Shown: positions 36,095 through 43,843 of the stretch, piece after piece
Position numbering within the stretch: position 1 is the stretch's first letter
How the letters are laid out: every line of letters begins with the position of its first letter
NCBI GenBank assembly: GCA_030041495.1
Contig: JASHNT010000073.1
Coordinates: 1 to 47,503, forward strand
Source of the DNA: Bryobacteraceae bacterium
Lineage (GTDB): Bacteria; Acidobacteriota; Terriglobia; Bryobacterales; Bryobacteraceae
Reading direction: 5' to 3'
Length of the DNA stretch: 47,503 bases
Translations under genes and position numbers: made by a program
The notes under the pieces: model-generated
What the model saw: only the letters and a program-made list of their open reading frames with translations
Database searches by the model: none
What the model was told of the DNA's origin: nothing

Positions 36095-38028
36095 CGTCGC
36101 TGTGTTTTCTGTGGCACATGCACCAGCCGTTCTACAAGGATTTGTGGACCGGCGAATACAAGCTGCCGTGGACCAGACTTCACGCCCTGAAAGATTACGC
36201 AGGGATGGTGGAGATCCTGGCGGAGTTTCCGGACCTACACCAAACCTTCAACCTGGTTCCGTCGATGGTGCTGCAGATCGACGAATACGCCACGGGCGTG
36301 GCATCGGATCCGTTCTTCGATTGCGCGATCCTGCCGGCGGAGCAGTTGAGCGGGGCGCAACGCGCCTTCGTGCGCAAATATTTCTTCCAGGCCAACGTGC
36401 CTCGGATCATCAACGGCAACGCGCGCTATCGCGAACTATATGAGCGGCGCCAAGCGAAGTTTTCCACGCAGGACTTACGCGACCTGCAGATACTGAATCA
36501 ACTGGTCTGGTTCGATGAGGATTTGCGCCAGCGCGACGCGGACTTGAAGGAACTGGTGCGCAAGGGGCGGGATTATTCGATCGCGGATCAGGCGCTGATG
36601 GCTCGCAAACAGCGCGAGGCTTTGGCTCATGTGCTGCCCGTTTATCGCCACTTTGCCGCGACCGGCCAAATCGAGATTTCGACCACGCCCTTCTTTCACC
36701 CGATTCTGCCGCTGGTGTGCGATACAGAGATCGCCGCGGTTTCCCATCCAGGTGTGAAGCTGCCCACACGTTTCCAGTATTCGCAGGACGCGCGCGAGCA
36801 GTTGCAAAGGGCGAGGATGTACATTCGGCAGAAGCTGGGCGTGGAACCAGCGGGGTTGTGGCCTTCGGAAGGTTCGGTTTCCGACGAAGCGCTGGCGCTC
36901 GCGGCCGAGTGCGGATTCCGCTGGGCCGGGACGGATAATGGCGTCCTGGCGCGGACCCTCAATCGGGATGCGGGAGTCGAAGTGACATTTCAGGCCTACC
37001 GTTGGCGGAAGGATGGGCGCGAGCTCGGGCTTCTGTTCCGCGATCACTTTCTGAGCGATCTGATCGGGTTCCAATACGCGAGCTGGAACCCGGCCGATGC
37101 CGCGGCGAATTTTCTCTGGCGGGTTCGCGAAAACAGTAAGGGCCGCGACGCGCTGGTCCCGATTATCTTGGACGGCGAAAATGCCTGGGAGTGGTATGAA
37201 GCCAACGGCCGGCCGTTTTTGCGCGAGCTGTACCGGCGCATTTCCGACGATCCGGATCTGGAAGCCGTCACTGTTTCCGAGGCCCTTGGGCGTTTCGAGG
37301 CACGTCCGCTGGATCATATTTTTCCCGGCTCGTGGATCAACGCGAATTTCGATGTGTGGATCGGCGCGGAAGAAGATAATGAATCCTGGGAGAGGCTTCG
37401 TGAAGCCCGCGAATTCTACGAGCGGACGAAAGGCGGCGTGTCGGAAGAGGCCCGCAAGCTGGCGTTCGAAGAGCTGTTGATCGCTGAAGGAAGCGATTGG
37501 AACTGGTGGTACGGACCCGAACATCGCTCCGACAATCAGCAGGAATTCGATGAACTGTATCGCGACCATCTTTCGAACATCTACCGCGCTCTGGGTGAGG
37601 AACCGCCGGTCAATTTGCTGCAGCCGATCCTGCGCGAACAGCATGGCCTGGTCCATGAGCCGCCCACGCACGCGCTCAGCGTGACGCTGGACGGCGAGGT
37701 GACCTCGGCCTTCGAGTGGATGGGCGCGGGCCGCTACCGGCCCGATCTCCGTTCGGGCGCGATGGATTCGGGCGGTCCTGCGGTACGCGAGATTTTCTAC
37801 GGCTGCGACGACAAGCATCTGTGGGTACGCGTCGATGGCGTCAAAGACGCCAAATTCGGGATCGAATTTGACGGCGGGCCGGCGGAGGTGAAGGCTGCCA
37901 CAGGCAAGATCGTGGAACTGGAGGCGCCGCTCGCCGGAAAACGCTTCCGGCTGACGATCGCTCGCGAAGGGCTGCAGCCGGTGCGGGTGCCGGCGGAGGG
38001 ATGGATCGAGATCACTCCGGTAGTGTAG
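36091..38028 (+). CDS. Glycoside hydrolase family 57
   Basis: 645 residues from ATG 36091 (MTSLCFLWHMHQPFYKD). The GH57 motifs are: HMHQPF near residue 10; FFHPILPLVCD; GLWPSEGSVSDEALALAAEC, with Glu in the nucleophile position; and ILDGENAWEWYEANGRPFL, with Asp as the likely acid/base. Residues 540-645 are a beta-sandwich domain (DKHLWVRVDGVKDAKFGIEF). GH57 enzymes act on alpha-glucans: amylase, branching or glucanotransferase; which one is unclear. No signal peptide, so cytoplasmic, possibly glycogen-related. Start overlaps the phosphoesterase stop. Confidence 0.9.
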   Translation: MTSLCFLWHMHQPFYKDLWTGEYKLPWTRLHALKDYAGMVEILAEFPDLHQTFNLVPSMVLQIDEYATGVASDPFFDCAILPAEQLSGAQRAFVRKYFFQANVPRIINGNARYRELYERRQAKFSTQDLRDLQILNQLVWFDEDLRQRDADLKELVRKGRDYSIADQALMARKQREALAHVLPVYRHFAATGQIEISTTPFFHPILPLVCDTEIAAVSHPGVKLPTRFQYSQDAREQLQRARMYIRQKLGVEPAGLWPSEGSVSDEALALAAECGFRWAGTDNGVLARTLNRDAGVEVTFQAYRWRKDGRELGLLFRDHFLSDLIGFQYASWNPADAAANFLWRVRENSKGRDALVPIILDGENAWEWYEANGRPFLRELYRRISDDPDLEAVTVSEALGRFEARPLDHIFPGSWINANFDVWIGAEEDNESWERLREAREFYERTKGGVSEEARKLAFEELLIAEGSDWNWWYGPEHRSDNQQEFDELYRDHLSNIYRALGEEPPVNLLQPILREQHGLVHEPPTHALSVTLDGEVTSAFEWMGAGRYRPDLRSGAMDSGGPAVREIFYGCDDKHLWVRVDGVKDAKFGIEFDGGPAEVKAATGKIVELEAPLAGKRFRLTIAREGLQPVRVPAEGWIEITPVV

Positions 38029-38082
38029 GGTTATTTAGACCCGTTCGACGCATGCTGTCCTCTTGTCCACCGGCAGACCCTA

Positions 38083-38931
38083 TCAAGCTGAGATTCGTTG
38101 AGCCAGAATCAGAGCTCCGAGGACTCCGGTATCGTCACCCAACGCCGGGGGCACGATCTCCGGAGCCGTCGCGTAGCCGCCCAGCAGGCCATTCAGCTCA
38201 TGGCGAATCATGGGGAATATATCGAGATTGTGCATGACTCCGCCGCCCATGACGATGCGGCGCGGAGAAAGAGTGCAGACCAGGTTCGCCAAGCCCAGCG
38301 CTAGATAGCGAGACTCCAATGCCCACCCCGGATGATGGCGCGGAAGCGCCTCGGCTCTGACGCCCCAGCGGCGCTCCATGGCCGGACCGGAGGCGAGCCC
38401 TTCGAGGCAATCTGCATGGTAGGGACAGCATCCGGGAAAGGGATCGGCCGTGCGATCGTGGGGCACTCGAATGTGGCCCATTTCCGGATGGGCGAGGCCG
38501 TGGAGGGGCTCGCCGGCAATAAGCGCTCCGCCGCCGATACCGGTACCGACGGTGAGATACAGCAGGTTGTCGAGACCTTTCGCGGCGCCCCAGCGATGCT
38601 CGGCCAGAGCCGCGGCGTTCACGTCGGTGTCGATGCTCACGGGCACTCCGAGTGCACGGTGAAAATGGCCGCGAAGGTCGACGTGATTCCAGCCGGGTTT
38701 CGGAGTAGCGGCGATGAAACCGAAGGCGGGAGATTGTGGATCGAGGTCGAGGGGCCCGAAAGAGGCAATGCCGAGCATGGCGACCTTGTGCCGCTCAAAA
38801 AACCGGACGGCTCGGCCGAGAGTCTCCGCAGGGGTGGTGGTGGGAATCGATTCCCGGATCAGGTCTTCGGGTCCGGTCCCGGCAGCGCAGACGAATTTCG
38901 TGCCACCGGCCTCGACTCCCCCCAAGATCAC
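38083..38931 (-). CDS. ROK-family sugar kinase, fructokinase-like
   Basis: 282 residues from GTG 38931. Seen are the ATP-phosphate loop GGVEAGGTKFVCA, IASFGPLDL, the catalytic Asp in IDTDVNAAALAE, the sugar-binding GTGIGGGALI and HPEMGHIRVPHD, and the zinc cluster GCCPYHADCLEGLASGP with its His and Cys residues. This Glu-Ala-Gly-Gly start and C-rich cluster match bacterial fructokinases (ATP + D-fructose to fructose 6-phosphate). It is coupled to the upstream small gene by a four-base overlap (GTGA) and converges with the GH57 gene. Confidence 0.9.
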   Translation of the reverse strand: MILGGVEAGGTKFVCAAGTGPEDLIRESIPTTTPAETLGRAVRFFERHKVAMLGIASFGPLDLDPQSPAFGFIAATPKPGWNHVDLRGHFHRALGVPVSIDTDVNAAALAEHRWGAAKGLDNLLYLTVGTGIGGGALIAGEPLHGLAHPEMGHIRVPHDRTADPFPGCCPYHADCLEGLASGPAMERRWGVRAEALPRHHPGWALESRYLALGLANLVCTLSPRRIVMGGGVMHNLDIFPMIRHELNGLLGGYATAPEIVPPALGDDTGVLGALILAQRISA

Positions 38932-39200
38932 AGAAAAGCGGTGGTCTTGATGCCAGAGACGTCGAAACGTTTGCGGCAGCGCATGTTTTTACACATGGCT
39001 TTGTCGTCCAGCAGCACCATGTAGCTGAGAAATTTGGCGAAGCGGGCGCGGTCGCGCTCATCGGCACCCGCAGGCACGCGTTCGATCTTCTTGCGCACCA
39101 CCCAGCGCAGCTCGTAGGTGTCCTGAGTGTGGCAAAACGGGCAGTTCAGCACGTGCGGCTTGGTGGTTTGGGATTCGCGATAAAAGGCGCGCTCTTCCAT
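38928..39200 (-). CDS. Small zinc-ribbon-like protein
   Basis: 90 residues from ATG 39200; the longer frame (to 39404) has no homology-like start. Two Cys pairs could bind one zinc: HVLNCPFCHTQDTYELRW (CxxC) and KNMRCRKRFDVSG with KAMC (CxxxxC). The middle (ARFAKFLSYMVLLDDKAM) is helical. Such one-finger proteins are often found beside enzymes but without known function. Its stop overlaps the fructokinase GTG, so the two are probably co-transcribed. Confidence 0.7.
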   Translation of the reverse strand: MEERAFYRESQTTKPHVLNCPFCHTQDTYELRWVVRKKIERVPAGADERDRARFAKFLSYMVLLDDKAMCKNMRCRKRFDVSGIKTTAFL

Positions 39201-39302
39201 GTTTATGAGAGCTTCGCCGGCTCTATGAGAACTTCGCTTGCAGGCCAGCCCGGCTCCAGAGTCCCATGATAGCCGGTTCGCCGGGGCTGGATTGGGGCAG
39301 CG

Positions 39303-39308
39303 TAAACT
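39303..39308 (+). promoter_or_regulatory. -10-like box (possible leaderless start)
   Basis: TAAACT lies 7 bases before ATG 39316, the spacing seen also for nadE, the MerR/TPR gene and the AHSA1 gene. No ribosome-binding site precedes this ATG. Confidence 0.4.
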
Positions 39309-39315
39309 AGAACAT

Positions 39316-41667
39316 ATGATTCGGCGGGTCCTGGCTATGTGTCTCGTTGGCTCATCGGGCGCTTTGGCCGCGCCTAGCGGTTGCGTGGGAAGCGCGCCGG
39401 TCACCAGCTTCCGGTTGACCGTTCAACCCTCAGGAAATCCGACGGCGCTGCGCATCCGGCAACTGAACAACCTTCCGGTGGGATCGCGGATTACTTACCG
39501 TCCTCTGGATCTTCCGGCGGATATGAAGAAGGATGCCAAGCTAACGCTGGTGCTGGTTCCTCAGGACCCGGACGGTTCCGTCACGGTAATGGAACCGAAG
39601 CTGGCGGCGGCCGCGGGCGATTGGATCACGCCGTTTGCGGCGCGCATCGTGCTGTTGGTATTCGCGCCACAGGGGCTCGACGAAAAGCGGCTGACGAATC
39701 TGGTGACCAAGGACGAAGCCGTGGTCCAGACTCTGGCGGATTACGCCGATGAGACCGCGGACCTGGAGGCGCAACTCGAAAATGCGCGGGAGATCGAGCA
39801 GGAAGGGCAGGAAGATGACCATCCCGCGCAGCCCAGCACTCCCGCCGAGCAGGCTTTATATTCGCTGGTGCGGGCGCTGAATCCCGCCAATTCGAGTTAC
39901 GATCCGCTGGGCGCCGGCCGCCGCGCCGGTCCGACCACCTTGATGGGTCAAGGTGAAGAGGCGTTCTTCGAAAACGCCGGATCTCTGTTCCCTGGCGGGG
40001 GCGTGCTTCCCTTGGTCAAGACCTGGCTGCTTCCGGACACGGAATTCCGGAGCGTGTACGCGATCTCCGCGGAATCCGACGGCATGACGCTGTGCACCAA
40101 GGTGCAGATCAAGGGTAAGAACAAGCTCGCGTATCTGTGGGCATACCGCATGGCAGGAGGGACTGCGCCTAAGGTCGAACTGGCGAAGGACACCGATGTG
40201 CCAATCGGCATGCGCGCGACCATTTCTGTCAAGGTGGAGAAAATCTCGGAGTGGCGGCCGGTCTCGCGGATCTTCGATTGGACGCTTGTGCCGGAAGCCG
40301 GCTCTGAGAAACCGCTCAACATCGCTGTGCGGGTATCGCCCGATGAGCGCGCGCTGGTCGTGGATTTGCGCAAGTTCCCGGAAGCTCCGGGTACATACCA
40401 CATTCAGGGCAAGTGGGACTGGAGCACCGTCAAGGTAGCTGACGCGGTGCGTCTGCATCGTTTGGACGATTTCAAGACGGCGAGCGTGACACCGCAAACT
40501 CAGGACAAGTTCATCGCCGCGACCGGTACGGTGCCGATTGAGCTGACCGGCGCGGATTTTCTGTTCGTGGATCACGCCTGGCTGCACAGGGTCACCAGCG
40601 CGCGGCAAATTCCCGCGGATTTGCCTCCGGTGCGTACGGGGCCTTCCGATCAGTTGCGTGTGGAAGTGGACACGGACGGTCTGCGCCCCGGGCCGTACAT
40701 GCTGGCGCTGGCTCGCGTGGACGGAGCGGTCACGGATGTGCCGGTGCGCTTGTTGCCGACACCTCCGCGGATCGACACCAGCGGCGCCCGGGTGAATACC
40801 GGTGACCGCGAGGAACACGTGACGCTGGCTGGCTCCGGACTGGACCGGATCCAGAGCCTGGACGCCGATAAGGCGGATGTTGCGATGCAGCCGGCAAACG
40901 AAGACGGCTCCAAACGCGAGGTTAGGGTGAAATTGCACGCCGATGCGCAACCCGGCGACAAGCTCGCACTGATGGCGAAGGTGGAGGGAATGTCCACGGC
41001 GATCCGCTTCCCGCGTGTGCTGCAGGTGGCTGCGGCACGTCCGCGCATTCTCGACGCCAAGGCCTCCATTCCGGCCGGCTTGGCGGTCACCGTGCGCGAC
41101 GGAGAAATTCCGGCGGGATCGTGGGTCGATTACGTTTTGAAAGTCGAGCCGATGACCAGCACCGGTTTACTGACGCTTCAGTGCGCCGAGCCGGAGCGCG
41201 TGGTGCAGGGCTTAAAGCTGCACGTCGGCGAGAAGCAGGCAAGTGGACAATTGGTGAATGCGGGAAGCGACGGATGGTTTCTGTCGCTCGATCCAGGCGC
41301 CGTTGGACAATCCGGTTGCACGCTGACGGTGGTGATGGAGACCGAGGACCTGGGTAAATCGGACCCGTTCACGCTCGGAAAAGTGGTGCGGCTGCCGCAC
41401 ATCGACAGCTTCGCGATGACGGATGACAAATCGCCCGACGGCTACTACGGGGTCCTGAAGGGCTTCGATCTCGATACGATTGCGAAGACCGGATGGGACA
41501 GCAGCACCGGCGTGGCCGCGCCGGAGCTGCCGAGGCCAGCCGCCGGTGAAGGGGGAAAACAAACGCTGCGGATCTCGATGCCCTGGCCATCGCCGTCTCC
41601 CAAGGCTCTTCTCTATGTGTGGTTGCGCGGAGAAACCGATGGCCGCGCGACCAAGGTGAATCCCTGA
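39316..41667 (+). CDS. Large secreted protein of unknown function
   Basis: 783 residues from ATG 39316; the earlier start 39238 adds only non-homologous residues. A signal peptide (MIRRVLAMCLVGSSGALAA) covers 1-19. Beta-rich repeats run through the chain (IGMRATISVKVEKISEWR, VTLAGSGLDRIQSLDADK, LLPTPPRIDTSG), suggesting stacked Ig-like domains. Few cysteines; no enzyme motif found. The last residues end KVNP. It is the first gene of the group reaching thiE, which starts within its stop codon (CTGA). Not recognised beyond this. Confidence 0.7.
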   Translation: MIRRVLAMCLVGSSGALAAPSGCVGSAPVTSFRLTVQPSGNPTALRIRQLNNLPVGSRITYRPLDLPADMKKDAKLTLVLVPQDPDGSVTVMEPKLAAAAGDWITPFAARIVLLVFAPQGLDEKRLTNLVTKDEAVVQTLADYADETADLEAQLENAREIEQEGQEDDHPAQPSTPAEQALYSLVRALNPANSSYDPLGAGRRAGPTTLMGQGEEAFFENAGSLFPGGGVLPLVKTWLLPDTEFRSVYAISAESDGMTLCTKVQIKGKNKLAYLWAYRMAGGTAPKVELAKDTDVPIGMRATISVKVEKISEWRPVSRIFDWTLVPEAGSEKPLNIAVRVSPDERALVVDLRKFPEAPGTYHIQGKWDWSTVKVADAVRLHRLDDFKTASVTPQTQDKFIAATGTVPIELTGADFLFVDHAWLHRVTSARQIPADLPPVRTGPSDQLRVEVDTDGLRPGPYMLALARVDGAVTDVPVRLLPTPPRIDTSGARVNTGDREEHVTLAGSGLDRIQSLDADKADVAMQPANEDGSKREVRVKLHADAQPGDKLALMAKVEGMSTAIRFPRVLQVAAARPRILDAKASIPAGLAVTVRDGEIPAGSWVDYVLKVEPMTSTGLLTLQCAEPERVVQGLKLHVGEKQASGQLVNAGSDGWFLSLDPGAVGQSGCTLTVVMETEDLGKSDPFTLGKVVRLPHIDSFAMTDDKSPDGYYGVLKGFDLDTIAKTGWDSSTGVAAPELPRPAAGEGGKQTLRISMPWPSPSPKALLYVWLRGETDGRATKVNP

Positions 41668-42251
41668 TTCGCGGCAAGACCCTTGAGTGCTACATCGCGG
41701 ACCGGAAGTCGCTTCCGGAGGGCGTTGCTCTGCTTGACGCCATTGCGAAGAATCTTGCCGCCGGTCCGGATTGGATTCAAATTCGCGAGAAGGATCTTTC
41801 GGCGCGCGAGCTGTTTGATCTCGTGCAAAACGTAATGGCGCTGCCGAATCCGCGAGGCGTGAAGATCCTGGTGAACAGCCGGGTAGACGTCGCGCTGGCG
41901 GCGGGAGCCGCGGGTGCGCATCTCCCCGCGGGCTCGCCTGCGCCGCAAGCCTGGCGCGAGATCGCTCCCCCTGGATTCCTGATCGGCGTCTCCTGCCATT
42001 CCGTCGAAGAAGTTCGCCGCGCGGAGCAGGAAGAAGCAGATTACGTGACCTTCGGTCCGGTGTTCGCACCGCTCTCGAAGCCGCTTGGCCTTGCGCCATT
42101 GGGGCTCGATGAGCTTGCGCGCGCGGCGTCGGCTGTGAAGATTCCGGTGCTTGCGCTGGGCGGGATCACGCGGGAAAACTGGGAACAATGCGTGGCCGCC
42201 GGAGCGGCGGGAGTAGCGGGTATCTCGCTGTATCAGCGGACTTCCGGGTAA
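41664..42251 (+). CDS. thiE: Thiamine phosphate synthase
   Basis: 195 residues if it starts at CTG 41664, the only start in line with the family beginning (LIRGKTLECYIADRKSLPEG) and with the NTGA overlap; AAGGTG precedes it. ThiE joins HMP-diphosphate and thiazole phosphate to thiamine phosphate. Seen are DWIQIREKDLSARELFDL, VKILVNSRVDVALA, GAHLPAGSP, IGVSCHSVEEVRRAEQEEAD (the DxC-type region), DYVTFGPVFAPLSK, and LALGGITRENWEQCV. Product feeds thiL about 4 kb on, beyond the chaperone genes. GTG 41619 is an alternative start. Confidence 0.88.
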   Translation: MIRGKTLECYIADRKSLPEGVALLDAIAKNLAAGPDWIQIREKDLSARELFDLVQNVMALPNPRGVKILVNSRVDVALAAGAAGAHLPAGSPAPQAWREIAPPGFLIGVSCHSVEEVRRAEQEEADYVTFGPVFAPLSKPLGLAPLGLDELARAASAVKIPVLALGGITRENWEQCVAAGAAGVAGISLYQRTSG

Positions 42252-42265
42252 CTCGCCGGCACAAC
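42250..42265. repeat. 16-base repeat after a stop codon, copy 2
   Basis: AACTCGCCGGCACAAC overlaps the thiE stop and matches 12852-12867 exactly. It stands in the same place relative to the gene end. Confidence 0.4.
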
Positions 42266-42293
42266 GGATGCCCACGCGCCCTTTGCGGGCTGT

Positions 42294-42299
42294 TAGAAT
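42294..42299 (+). promoter_or_regulatory. Extended -10-like box of the MerR/TPR gene
   Basis: TAGAAT preceded by TGT (extended -10, TGnTAGAAT) ends 7 bases before GTG 42307. The transcript would start at the GTG or within 1 base, supporting a leaderless start. Confidence 0.5.
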
Positions 42300-42306
42300 C
42301 TCATCC

Positions 42307-43215
42307 GTGGCCGGATTGGCGTCCAGACAGGCGTATTCAAGGGAAGAGACTCGCCGGCTCTTAAATATTTCCGAAAGGCAGCTCAAGAGCTGGGAACGGC
42401 AGAAGCTGGTGCCGGTTTCGGAAGCCTACGGATTCCGCGAGCTGGTGGCGCTGCGCACGCTGGAGCGCCTGCGCGGGGCGCGCGTGGCTCCGGTGCAGAT
42501 TCGCCGCGCGCTAGCGGCGCTGGCTGAGAAGCTGCGGCACATAGAGGATCCGCTTACACAGTTGAAGCTCTACGCCGACGGCAAGAAGATTCGCGTAGAG
42601 GTCGAGGGCCGCGCGATGGAAGCCGAATCCGGGCAACTGCTGCTGGACTTCGATCCCGTTGAGCTGAATCGCCTGCTGGAATTTCGCGGGCGCGACAATG
42701 GCCAAGCCGAGCGCGATAAGAAAGCGGAAGCGGAACGCTGGTTTCAACGCGGCCTCGAGCTGGAGCAGGGCGGCGGACCTCCGGAAGAGGTTATCGACGC
42801 TTATAAGAAATCGCTCGAGTTGGATCCGCAATCGGCTGGCGCACTGGTGAATTTGGGCACCATTTATTTCAACGCGCGGGAGCTTAAACAGGCCGAGCGC
42901 TATTATCTTCAGGCTCTGGAGGCAGACCCGGAGTATTCGCTGGCGCACTTCGACCTCGCCAACCTGTACGATGAGCGCGGCGACCGGAAGAGAGCGATGG
43001 AGCATTACAACGAAGCTCTGCGCATTTCGCCCCACTATGCGGACGCGCATTACAATCTCGCGCTGCTGTATCAAGGCTCCAGCCAGCCGATGAAGGCCGT
43101 GCACCATTGGACTGCGTATCTGAAGCTGGACCCGGCCAGCCACTGGGCCAACATTGCGCGGCGGGAGTTGACCAAGCTGCGGCAGGCGACGGTACTTCCG
43201 GGCTCCCGCGGGTAA
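42307..43215 (+). CDS. MerR-type DNA-binding domain plus TPR protein
   Basis: About 302 residues from GTG 42307; an earlier start at 42268 lies inside the thiE tail region and ahead of the promoter box. Residues 10-80 are a MerR-type winged helix (YSREETRRLLNISERQLKSW, then RELVALRTLERLRG). Residues 140-280 are about four TPR units (DAYKKSLELDPQSAGALVNL, AERYYLQALEADPEYSLAHF, MEHYNEALRISPHYADAHYN). It may bind a promoter and a protein partner at once. No effector-binding domain of normal MerR type. Upstream of the DUF2760/Hsp70 genes, whose regulator it could be; that is a guess. Confidence 0.85.
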   Translation: MAGLASRQAYSREETRRLLNISERQLKSWERQKLVPVSEAYGFRELVALRTLERLRGARVAPVQIRRALAALAEKLRHIEDPLTQLKLYADGKKIRVEVEGRAMEAESGQLLLDFDPVELNRLLEFRGRDNGQAERDKKAEAERWFQRGLELEQGGGPPEEVIDAYKKSLELDPQSAGALVNLGTIYFNARELKQAERYYLQALEADPEYSLAHFDLANLYDERGDRKRAMEHYNEALRISPHYADAHYNLALLYQGSSQPMKAVHHWTAYLKLDPASHWANIARRELTKLRQATVLPGSRG

Positions 43216-43233
43216 AAAGGAAGCCCCCACGAG

Positions 43234-43284
43234 TAGAATAGAGAAAGCGCGTCTGGCGCTCGACGAATCGGCACGATTCCGTCG
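43234..43284 (+). promoter_or_regulatory. Promoter box and leader hairpin of the DUF2760/Hsp70 genes
   Basis: TAGAAT (43234-43239) is a -10-like box 69 bases before the start at 43309. In the predicted leader, CGACGAATCG (43261-43270) and CGATTCCGTCG (43274-43284) form a hairpin with a 3-base loop and one bulge. This is not the CIRCE element known from HrcA control. It could control expression of the chaperone pair. Confidence 0.5.
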
Positions 43285-43308
43285 CGAAAAATCAGTCGAG
43301 GAACAGTT

Positions 43309-43833
43309 TTGAACCGAATCTCTCTCGCATTCCGTAGTTTTTTCTCCATCCTGTTTGGAGGCAAGTTGCCGCCGGATGTGGCGCAGGCTTTCGGCTACGC
43401 CCGGGCGATGCCGGTGCGTACCGCGCCAGCGCCCGCAACTCCTGCGAAGCCGGTTGCAGGACCGGCCGACGGAGCCGTGCAGATTCTCGCCGTGCTGCAG
43501 CGCGATGCGCGGCTGGTGGATTTCCTGATGGAAGACCTGAGTGCGTTCTCCGACGAGCAGATCGGCGCGGCCGCCCGCGACGTCCAGACGCAGGGCCGCG
43601 AATCGCTGCTCCGCTACCTGCGGTTGGAACCGGTGATCGACGGCGTGGAAGGAACGTTCACCAAGATCGAAGGCATGGATCCATCGCTGGTGAAGCTGGT
43701 GGGCAACGTGCCACCCAGTGGGAAAGCTCCGGGTGGCGTGCTGCGGCACAAGGGATGGAGAGCCGCGAAGGTCGACCTGCCGCAGGCGGGGCCGGGAACG
43801 CTACTGGCGGCAGCCGAGCTGGAGATCGAATGA
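43309..43833 (+). CDS. DUF2760 protein
   Basis: 174 residues from TTG 43309, with GAGGAA a short way upstream. It belongs to DUF2760, which is nearly always encoded before an atypical Hsp70. A hydrophobic N-terminus (FRSFFSILFGGKLPPDVAQA) suggests membrane attachment or a hydrophobic helix. The C-terminal half is well conserved in pattern: AVQILAVLQRDARLVDFLME, LRLEPVIDGVEGTFTKIE, VLRHKGWRA. Exact role unknown; probably a partner of the Hsp70. The Hsp70 start follows 10 bases after the stop. Confidence 0.8.
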   Translation: MNRISLAFRSFFSILFGGKLPPDVAQAFGYARAMPVRTAPAPATPAKPVAGPADGAVQILAVLQRDARLVDFLMEDLSAFSDEQIGAAARDVQTQGRESLLRYLRLEPVIDGVEGTFTKIEGMDPSLVKLVGNVPPSGKAPGGVLRHKGWRAAKVDLPQAGPGTLLAAAELEIE

Positions 43834-43843
43834 GCGTCGTCGA

